Source: Extensimonas soli
GTDB lineage: Bacteria; Pseudomonadota; Gammaproteobacteria; Burkholderiales; Burkholderiaceae_C
Length of the DNA: 64,000 nucleotides
Assembly (NCBI RefSeq): GCF_029211265.1
Contig: NZ_JARGEL010000016.1
Coordinates: 62,001 to 126,000, forward strand
Reading direction: 5' to 3'
Part shown: one piece after another, positions 57,921-64,000 of the stretch
How positions within the stretch are numbered: position 1 is the stretch's first letter
Layout of the letters: each line of letters opens with the position of its first letter
The notes under the pieces: generated by a model
The model's database searches: none
Told to the model about the DNA's origin: nothing
Seen by the model: only the letters and a program-made list of their open reading frames with translations
Made by a program: the position numbers and the translations under genes

Positions 57921-58364
57921 TCAACCGCGGCTGAGCCGGCGCAGGCGCTCGGACGGCGTGACCACGTCGGTCAGGCGGATGCCGAACTTGTCGTTCACCA
58001 CCACGACCTCGCCCTGCGCGATCAGGTAGCCGTTGACCAGCACGTCCATGGGTTCGCCCGCGAGCGCGTCGAGCTCGACCACCGAGCCCTGCGCGAGCTG
58101 CAGGATGTATTTGATCGGCACCTTGGTACGCCCCAGTTCGACCGACAGCTGCACGGGGATGTCGAGCACGCGGCTGATGTCGCCCACGGGCGGCTCGCCG
58201 GCAACGCTCGCGGGGTGCACGGGCTCGCCCGAGAGCGGGCCGCCCTGCTCGGCCTCGTGCGCCTGTTGATCGGCGGTTTTTTGTTCTTCGAGCGCCTGCG
58301 CCCAGTCGGCAAATGCGTCGTCGTCGCCCGCGGCGCCGTGTTCGGGGTTGTTGTCAGTGGCCAT
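57921..58364 (-). CDS. fliN: Flagellar switch protein FliN
   Basis: 147 aa. Acidic N-terminus, then the SpoA domain (LDIPVQLSVELGRTKVPIKY, AGEPMDVLVNGYLIAQGEVV and KFGIRLTDVVTPSERLRRL). Part of the C-ring with FliM and FliG. Overlaps fliM by 11 nt. Confidence 0.95.
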   Translation of the reverse strand: MATDNNPEHGAAGDDDAFADWAQALEEQKTADQQAHEAEQGGPLSGEPVHPASVAGEPPVGDISRVLDIPVQLSVELGRTKVPIKYILQLAQGSVVELDALAGEPMDVLVNGYLIAQGEVVVVNDKFGIRLTDVVTPSERLRRLSRG

Positions 58365-59358
58365 GTCTTTCTCCCATCCAGCCCGCATCGGCCGTGCGCA
58401 AAGACTCTTCGATGCGGATCGCGTATTTGGCGTTGTGCGTGCCGTACTGGCATTCGAACAGCGGCACGCCATCGACCGACGCCTGAATGCGCGGCTGGCG
58501 GTCGAGCTCGATGAAGTCGCCGGGCTTCATCGCGAGCAGTTGCTCCACGGTCAGCTCGGTGCGCGCGAGCTCGGCCACGAGCGTCACTTCCGCTGCCTGG
58601 ATTTCGCGCGAGAGCACCTTGACCCAGCGCCGGTCGACCTCGATCGAATCGCCCTGCGTCGAGGAATAGAGGATGTCGCGTATGGGCTCGAGCGTGGCGT
58701 AGGGCATGCAGATGTGGATGGCGCCCGCGAGCTCGCCGATCTCTAGCTGGAACGCCGTGGACACGACGACCTCGCTGGGCGTGGCGATGTTCGCGAACTG
58801 CGGCTGCATTTCCGAGCGCTGGTAGCTGAGCTCGAGCGGGTAAATGCCTTGCCAGGCTTTTTTGTATTCGGTGCTGATGACGTCGACGAGGCGCTGGATC
58901 ACGCGCTGCTCGGTGGGCGAGAAGTCGCGCCCCTCGATGCGCGTCTGAAAGCGCCCCACGCCGCCGTACAAGGTGTCGATGATGCCGAAGACGATGGACG
59001 GCTCGCACACGATCAGGCCGCTGCCGCGCAAGGGCCGCACCGCCATGAGGTTGAAGTTGGTGGGCACCACGAGCTCACGCAAGAAGGCGCTGTAGCGCTG
59101 CACCGCGACGGTGCCCACGGAAATTTCGGGGCTGCGGCGGATGAAGTTGAACAGGCCGATGCGGAAGTTGCGGGCAAAGCGCTCGTTGACGATTTCCATC
59201 GTGGGCATGCGCCCGCGCACGATGCGCTCCTGGCTCGCGAGGTTGTAGTTGCGCACGCCGCCGGCCTCGACGGTTTCCTTCGCCGCCTTCTGGCTCTCGC
59301 CCGTGACGCCCTCGAGCAGGGCATCGACCTCTTCCTGGGACAGAAATGCTTCGCTCAT
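58354..59358 (-). CDS. fliM: Flagellar motor switch protein FliM
   Basis: 334 aa. N-terminal CheY-P binding peptide (MSEAFLSQEEVDALLEGVTG), central CheC-like domain (MPTMEIVNERFARNFRIGLF), and C-terminal SpoA domain (AEVTLVAELARTELTVEQLL). It receives the chemotaxis signal. 17 nt after fliL. Confidence 0.96.
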   Translation of the reverse strand: MSEAFLSQEEVDALLEGVTGESQKAAKETVEAGGVRNYNLASQERIVRGRMPTMEIVNERFARNFRIGLFNFIRRSPEISVGTVAVQRYSAFLRELVVPTNFNLMAVRPLRGSGLIVCEPSIVFGIIDTLYGGVGRFQTRIEGRDFSPTEQRVIQRLVDVISTEYKKAWQGIYPLELSYQRSEMQPQFANIATPSEVVVSTAFQLEIGELAGAIHICMPYATLEPIRDILYSSTQGDSIEVDRRWVKVLSREIQAAEVTLVAELARTELTVEQLLAMKPGDFIELDRQPRIQASVDGVPLFECQYGTHNAKYAIRIEESLRTADAGWMGERHGH

Positions 59359-59375
59359 GCGCGCTCCTTGCCCGG

Positions 59376-59993
59376 CTATTGGATGATGAAGCTCGAGAAC
59401 AGCACGCGCCGCACCGGGTTTTCGGCGCCATCATGCCCGTTGCGCGCCGCGCTTGCACCCTTCTTGGGGGGCTCGGCGTACCCGAGCGGGCGCGAGACCT
59501 CGCGCCGGATGTCCTCGGCCAGCGCCTCCTTGCCCTCGCGCTGCAGTAACTCGTCGGAGCTGCGTTGCGAGATCAGCAGGAGGATGGCGTTGCGTATGGT
59601 GGGCAGGTATTGCTTGACCTGGTCGGAGGCCTTGGCGTCGGACAGCTCCAAGGTGATGCCGATCTGCGCGAAGCGGTCGCCACCAGGGTCGGCCAGGTTG
59701 ACCACCATGTTTTCCAGCGCCAGGTACGTGGGCGGCGCGGCCGGCTCCGATTTGGCCTTGCCCTTGTGCGCATGCGCAGGGGCGTCGGCATCCTCGTCCA
59801 GCGCCGCGTTGGCGCGCTGGTACATGAACCAGGCGGCAGCGCCGCCACCTGCGACGAGCAGCACGAGCACCACGGCAAGGATGGTCAGCAGCCGTTTCTT
59901 GCTTTTGGCCGGCGCGGCAGGGGCTGCGGGCGCCGCTGCGGGAGAAGGGGGAGGCACGTTCGGATTCCTCGTAGGATGGCACTCGGCGGGCAT
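59376..59993 (-). CDS. fliL: Flagellar stator-associated protein FliL
   Basis: 205 aa. Pro/Ala-rich cytoplasmic leader, one helix (LLTILAVVLVLLVAGGGAAA) and a periplasmic stomatin-like domain with YLALENMVVNLADPGGDRFA. A His/Lys-rich linker precedes the latter. Supports motor torque. The 271-bp gap before it holds repeat E5 and may contain a promoter. Confidence 0.92.
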   Translation of the reverse strand: MPAECHPTRNPNVPPPSPAAAPAAPAAPAKSKKRLLTILAVVLVLLVAGGGAAAWFMYQRANAALDEDADAPAHAHKGKAKSEPAAPPTYLALENMVVNLADPGGDRFAQIGITLELSDAKASDQVKQYLPTIRNAILLLISQRSSDELLQREGKEALAEDIRREVSRPLGYAEPPKKGASAARNGHDGAENPVRRVLFSSFIIQ

Positions 59994-60157
59994 GCCCGAA
60001 TCGAAGCGACAGACAAGCCATTATGGGCGGCGCGGCCCCGGATCATAGCCAGAATAGCGCCGGGAAAATGGCGGAAAACGGCGCATCCGCACGGCTGCCA
60101 CGCGCGCCGTGGATGCGCCCAGGGTCACTTTGGCTGCTCCCGCAAATGCCACACCGG

Positions 60158-60235
60158 AATTATCAAAAATCATAGCTTTTAGCGCTTGATGTTTCTGCGT
60201 TAACGGCACAAAAGGCACATCATTTTCAGACATCT
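60158..60235 (+). repeat. Family E dispersed repeat, copy E5, in the fliK-fliL gap
   Basis: TATCAAAAATCATAGCTTTT, AGCGCTTGATGTTTCTGCGT, then GGCACAAAAGG. The family E element lies in the only long gap of the flagellar operon (59994-60264). The rest of that gap shows TATGAT on the minus strand as a possible -10, without a good -35. Confidence 0.55.
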
Positions 60236-60264
60236 GTCGCCCCCCATGGGGCAGGGCTCCGGTG

Positions 60265-61659
60265 TCAGGCAAACACGTCGAGCGCGCGCCGCAGGTCCAC
60301 GCTCGCGCGCAGGCCACCGCCCGGATTCACAGCCGCGGCCACGACCAGCCCCTGCGCACGGCCTGGCCGCTCTGACGCTGACTGGCCCTGCGCCTGTCCG
60401 CCGGCGGCCTGCCCCTGGCCCTGCGCCGTGGTGCCCACGCTCGTGCCCGTGAGCACCAGCCCCTGGCCCAGCAACAGCTCGCGCAGCTGCGCCATGTTTG
60501 CGTCGAGCAGCGCGCGCGCCTGCGCCTGGTCGGTCATGAAGTGCACGCGCGCCTCGTTGCCCGTGAGGGACACGCTGACCTGCACCGCGGCGCCGCCTTG
60601 GTCCACGGTCATTTCGGCGTTCTGCGTCGTCTGGTGCACCCAGTAGCTGATCTGCTGCGCAAGCCGGTCTTCGGCCCCGGCCTGTGTCGGGTCGGCGAGC
60701 ATGGCGCTGGCATCGACAGCGCCTGCGGCCTGCTGCAGCGTCGAACCGAAGGTGCTGCCGCCCACAACGGCCACAGCCTGCGGCGCGGCACCGCCGTCGC
60801 CCGCGCGGTCTTTGGCGCGCAACCCATCGCCGGCCGCGCCCACACCCGTGCTCACTGCGGCCGCAGCGGCGATGAGCGCATCGCGCGCTGCGGTTTGCAG
60901 CGTTGCTGGCGTGGCCTGCAAGGCGGCCGATGGCGGGTCGCTGCGCGGCGCGGCGTCGACCCCGCGCGCACCGGCGCCGGCGGCATCGGTGGGCGCGGCT
61001 TGCGGGCCTGCTGCAGCCAGCGCGTCGGCTCCGGTGTGACTGCCGTGCGCCGCAGTGGCGCCGGGTGCCGCCGTGGCTTGCGCCGCCGCGCTGTCCACGA
61101 GACCTGCCTGCACCTGCGCGGCGCTGCGCGCCAGCGTGCGGCGCAAAGCCTGCGGCCCTTGCTGCCTCTGGAAGCCTTGGGAGTCGGTGACATCCGCCGC
61201 ACGATCGAGCCGCGCCGTCTGAGCGACCAGGCCATGGGGTTGTGCGATGGTGGACAGGGTGTCGAACGCGCTGCCGCGGCCCACACCGGCCAGGAGCCCC
61301 TCTGTCGCCGCGTCCTTCGCGCCATCGCCCACCGCGCCGCCCGCCGCGCCCCTTGCCATGCCTTGCACTTGCGGGCCACCCAGCACGCCCTGCCACGCAG
61401 CCAACGCGGCGGGGTCGGCCAAGGCGGCGGCGTCCGCGGTGCCATCGTCGGCCGCCAAACCAGCGTCGGCTGGGGCGCCGCCCGCCGCAGGCATGGCGGC
61501 GCCATCGAGCGCGAGCAGCAAGGCCGCAAAGCTGCCACGACCCTGCGACCCCGCCTGCGTCTTGGGGTCGGCGGCGGCCTTGTCGGATGAGGCCTGCGCT
61601 GGCTGCGGCGCGCTGGGCGGATGCGGGGCGGGGGCGATGCGTGCGGGTTCCATGGTCAT
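60265..61659 (-). CDS. fliK: Flagellar hook-length control protein FliK
   Basis: 464 aa. A long Ala/Gly-rich low-complexity body ends in the Flg_hook domain (MTVDQGGAAVQVSVSLTGNE, VHFMTDQAQARALLDANMAQ, LLGQGLVLTGTSVG), which switches export from hook to filament. The N-terminal half is hardly conserved in the family, so its assignment rests on the end and position. Start chosen at MTMEPARIAP. Confidence 0.9.
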   Translation of the reverse strand: MTMEPARIAPAPHPPSAPQPAQASSDKAAADPKTQAGSQGRGSFAALLLALDGAAMPAAGGAPADAGLAADDGTADAAALADPAALAAWQGVLGGPQVQGMARGAAGGAVGDGAKDAATEGLLAGVGRGSAFDTLSTIAQPHGLVAQTARLDRAADVTDSQGFQRQQGPQALRRTLARSAAQVQAGLVDSAAAQATAAPGATAAHGSHTGADALAAAGPQAAPTDAAGAGARGVDAAPRSDPPSAALQATPATLQTAARDALIAAAAAVSTGVGAAGDGLRAKDRAGDGGAAPQAVAVVGGSTFGSTLQQAAGAVDASAMLADPTQAGAEDRLAQQISYWVHQTTQNAEMTVDQGGAAVQVSVSLTGNEARVHFMTDQAQARALLDANMAQLRELLLGQGLVLTGTSVGTTAQGQGQAAGGQAQGQSASERPGRAQGLVVAAAVNPGGGLRASVDLRRALDVFA

Positions 61660-61693
61660 TGCTCCGTGGGCTGCGTCGGTGTCGGGTGTTGGC

Positions 61694-62161
61694 TCATGGG
61701 CGGGAGGCCGCCTGCGTGCGCAGGCGGTGCTGCAGCATGGCGCGCTCGTCGGTCTGCTTTTGTTCACGGCGCGCCTGCAGTTGCTGCTGCTCGCGCTCTT
61801 TGTGCGATAGCAGCTTGCGCAGGCTCAGCAAGCGCTGTTCGGCTTTCAGGAGCTGATCCTGCGCCTGCTGCAGGCGCGCGGCGTGGCCCTGCATCACCTG
61901 GGTTTGCAGGCCCGCGGCGTGCTGCAGGCGCCCCATGAACTGGTAGTGGTGCTGCAGCACCTGCGGCTGCAGGCGCGCCTCGGCGCGCGGGCCCCAGCGC
62001 GTTTCGGTCTCCTGCGCGTAGGACTGCAGCTGGTCGAGCTGCGCCTGCGCCGCCTGCTGCGCGGACAGCGCGCCGTGCAGGCCCTGGCGCGCGGCGTCGC
62101 GCTCGCGTTCGGCCATTTCGATGGCAATGCGCAAGGCATTCAAGGTTTGGGCGTGGCTCAT
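61694..62161 (-). CDS. fliJ: Flagellar chaperone FliJ
   Basis: 155 aa, nearly all heptad coiled-coil (ALRIAIEMAERERDAARQGL to the end). It stimulates the FliI ATPase and escorts export substrates. 3 nt downstream of fliI. Confidence 0.9.
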   Translation of the reverse strand: MSHAQTLNALRIAIEMAERERDAARQGLHGALSAQQAAQAQLDQLQSYAQETETRWGPRAEARLQPQVLQHHYQFMGRLQHAAGLQTQVMQGHAARLQQAQDQLLKAEQRLLSLRKLLSHKEREQQQLQARREQKQTDERAMLQHRLRTQAASRP

Positions 62162-62164
62162 GAT

Positions 62165-63556
62165 TTAGGCATCCAGCAGTTGCGCCATGGCCTGCACGCT
62201 GTGTTCGAGCGTCGCGGCTTCGTACATGTCCTGCTGCAAAAAGGCCGCCATCTGCGGCTGCAGGCGGATGGCTTCGTCGAGCTGCGGGTCGGTGCCGGGC
62301 ACGTAGGCGCCGACCTGGATCAGGTCGCGGCTTTTCTGGTAGCGCGAGTAAAGCGCGCGAAAGCGCCGCGCGAGCTCGAGGTGCGCCCGCGGCACCACGC
62401 TGTGCATTACGCGCGAGGCCGATTGTTCGATGTCTATGGCCGGGTAATGCCCGGCTTCGGCGAGCGCGCGCGAGAGCACGATATGCCCGTCGAGGATGGC
62501 GCGCGCCGCGTCGACGATCGGGTCCTGCTGGTCGTCGCCCTCGGACAGCACGGTGTAGAACGCCGTGATCGAGCCCACGCCGTACAAGCCATTGCCGCTG
62601 CGCTCGACGAGCTGCGGCAGCCTGGCAAAGCACGAGGGCGGGTAGCCCTTGGTGGCGGGCGGCTCGCCGATGGCCAGGGCGATCTCGCGCTGTGCCATGG
62701 CGTAGCGTGTCAGCGAATCCATGAGCAGCAGCACGTGCTGGCCCTGGTCGCGGAAATGTTCGGCCACGGCCGTGGCGTAGGCCGCGCCCTGCATGCGCAA
62801 GAGCGGCGGCGCGTCGGCCGGTGCCGCCACCACGACCGAGCGCGCACGGCCCTCGTCACCGAGGATGTCTTCGATGAATTCCTTGACCTCGCGCCCGCGC
62901 TCGCCGATGAGCCCGACCACGATCACGTCGGCCTGCGTGTAGCGCGCCATCATGCCCAGCAGCACGCTCTTGCCCACGCCCGAGCCCGCGAAAAGCCCCA
63001 GGCGCTGGCCGCGCCCCACGGTGAGCAAGGCGTTGATCGCGCGCACGCCGGTGTCGAGCGGGGTGCGCACGGGGTCGCGCTCCATGGCGTTGATCTGGCC
63101 GCGACCCAGCGGCACGGCCGCCACCTCGGCGAGCGGCCCGCCGTGGTCCAGCGGCTGGCCTTGCGCATCGACCACGCGCCCGAGCAGGCCCGCGCCCATG
63201 GGCAGGCGCAACACGCCGCCGCGCAGCGGCGCACGTGGCGGCTCGCCCAGGCGCGGCACGGGCACGTAGGGCGCGGCCGGCACCACCCGCGCGCCACGCG
63301 AGAGGCCCTGGATGTCGCCCGCGGGCATAAGCAGGGCATGGTCGCCCGCAAAGCCCACGACCTCGGCGAGCACGGGGTCCTGGCCCGGCATCTGCACCGT
63401 GCACTGCGCCCCCACGGGCGCGCGGATGCCGCTCGCTTCGAGCACCAGCCCGGTCAGGCGCGTGAGCGTGCCGCTGCTTTGCAAAGGCAACTCTGCCCGG
63501 GCACGCGCGCGGGCTTCTTGCAAAAAGCGCTCCCAGGCGCCGGGTTCAATCGCCAT
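62165..63556 (-). CDS. fliI: Flagellum-specific ATPase FliI
   Basis: 463 aa F1-beta-like ATPase of the type III export machine. Walker [20 protein letters not shown]; Walker B with [20 protein letters not shown] and [14 protein letters not shown]; the N-terminal beta-barrel and C-terminal helical domain are complete. Start at 63556 ([11 protein letters not shown]) is preferred over 63568 because GAGG lies about 6 nt before it; overlaps fliH by 11 nt. Confidence 0.96.
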   Translation of the reverse strand: MAIEPGAWERFLQEARARARAELPLQSSGTLTRLTGLVLEASGIRAPVGAQCTVQMPGQDPVLAEVVGFAGDHALLMPAGDIQGLSRGARVVPAAPYVPVPRLGEPPRAPLRGGVLRLPMGAGLLGRVVDAQGQPLDHGGPLAEVAAVPLGRGQINAMERDPVRTPLDTGVRAINALLTVGRGQRLGLFAGSGVGKSVLLGMMARYTQADVIVVGLIGERGREVKEFIEDILGDEGRARSVVVAAPADAPPLLRMQGAAYATAVAEHFRDQGQHVLLLMDSLTRYAMAQREIALAIGEPPATKGYPPSCFARLPQLVERSGNGLYGVGSITAFYTVLSEGDDQQDPIVDAARAILDGHIVLSRALAEAGHYPAIDIEQSASRVMHSVVPRAHLELARRFRALYSRYQKSRDLIQVGAYVPGTDPQLDEAIRLQPQMAAFLQQDMYEAATLEHSVQAMAQLLDA

Positions 63557-64000
63557 GCTCGGCCTCATCAGGTGACGTGCTGCGGCCCGTATCCTGGAAT
63601 GCCGAGGGCGGCTCTGCGGGGGGCGGGGTCTGCCACGCCGACTCCAGCCCCAGCGCGGCGACGGCGCGCTCCCAGCGTGTTGCGAGCCGCCCGTCGATCA
63701 CCGTGCCGCCCGATTCGACCAGGCAGCCGCCGGCCGGCACGCTGGCATCGGCCAGCCATTGCACGCCGCTCACCTGCGCAAAGGCCGCCTGCAGCGCGGG
63801 GCCTAGCGCCTCCTTGTCGGCAGGGTGCAGGCGCACCCGCGCGGGCCGGCCTTCGGCGAGCAGCTGTTCGACGGCTTCACGCACCACGGGCAGCAGTGCC
63901 TGCGCGTCGGTGGCGAGTTCGCGCCGCACCACCTGGCGTGCGAGCTCACACGCCAGCTGCAGCACCTGCTGGGCGAGCTGCTGCTGCAGCGCGTCGAGCG
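63546..64000 (-). CDS. fliH: Flagellar assembly protein FliH, 3' part only
   Basis: Partial: the reading frame enters from the right edge and ends at 63546. The visible part includes the E-helix and C-terminal domain ([56 protein letters not shown]), which holds FliI in an inhibited dimer. The N-terminal part is outside the window. Confidence 0.88.
   Translation of the reverse strand, partial: LDALQQQLAQQVLQLACELARQVVRRELATDAQALLPVVREAVEQLLAEGRPARVRLHPADKEALGPALQAAFAQVSGVQWLADASVPAGGCLVESGGTVIDGRLATRWERAVAALGLESAWQTPPPAEPPSAFQDTGRSTSPDEAEHGD

Overview
The window reads as chromosome of a high-GC betaproteobacterium, most likely family Comamonadaceae (Acidovorax/Alicycliphilus/Diaphorobacter relatives). 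This is inferred from the strong G/C bias at third codon positions, from the protein families and gene neighbourhoods (pilSR-ampD-nrdAB, rnb-tonB-aroE-mtgA, fliHIJKLMNOPQR), and from small dispersed repeats of a type I associate with that family. I saw no rRNA, tRNA, CRISPR array, intact transposase or prophage. Genes are dense, with many 4-14 nt overlaps.

Layout. 1-8884 (minus): ribonucleotide reductase nrdAB behind two NrdR boxes, ampD, the type IV pilus two-component pair pilSR, a small PP0621-type protein and a CcsA-like cytochrome c assembly protein. 9023-12436: ffh, a LysE-type exporter, ilvE and a small zinc protein. 12437-13003: three different palindromic repeat elements end to end. 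13004-16467: a surface-polysaccharide cluster (O-antigen-ligase-like protein and two glycosyltransferases). 16714-24551: metabolic and envelope genes (flavin oxidoreductase, SDR, enoyl-CoA hydratase, M61 peptidase, dsbC, UbiH-like hydroxylase) and ychF. 24552-26523: an accessory islet with a hicAB toxin-antitoxin pair, an attC-like palindrome, a 164-bp MITE-like element and gene debris. 26524-31509: a glycine-rich RRM protein, then porin-glnK-amtB behind a sigma-54 promoter, then comM. 31510-39380: repeat elements, an SDR, an LLM flavoprotein, ruvC, mtgA, aroE, a TonB-like protein and an RNase II family enzyme. 39456-55540: a PglL-type ligase, yqiA, rodA, tldD, guaD with a BMP-type binding protein, a MASE2-GGDEF diguanylate cyclase, an orphan kinase, glmU, tyrS, an M23 peptidase, anmK and erpA. 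55644-64000: flagellar export and switch operon fliH to fliR (fliH runs off the right edge; nrdB runs off the left).

Functional themes. Envelope and cell-wall genes are over-represented: glmU, mtgA, ampD, anmK, rodA, M23, WaaL-like and PglL-like proteins; together they cover UDP-GlcNAc supply, glycan polymerisation, and muropeptide recycling. Motility and surface behaviour (pilSR, fli operon, diguanylate cyclase, PglL) and nitrogen status (sigma-54, porin, GlnK, AmtB, guanine deaminase) are the other two.

The most unusual feature is the repeat landscape. At least five non-coding palindromic families (called A-E here) occur between genes, and two of them also occur inside genes. glmU carries two repeat-derived segments in frame; aroE and anmK carry further likely ones. 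Family B copies are 162/164 identical in opposite orientations, and all four family C copies point the same way; three of those four lie just upstream of a co-oriented gene. No gene in the window could mobilise them, so any mobilising enzyme must be elsewhere.
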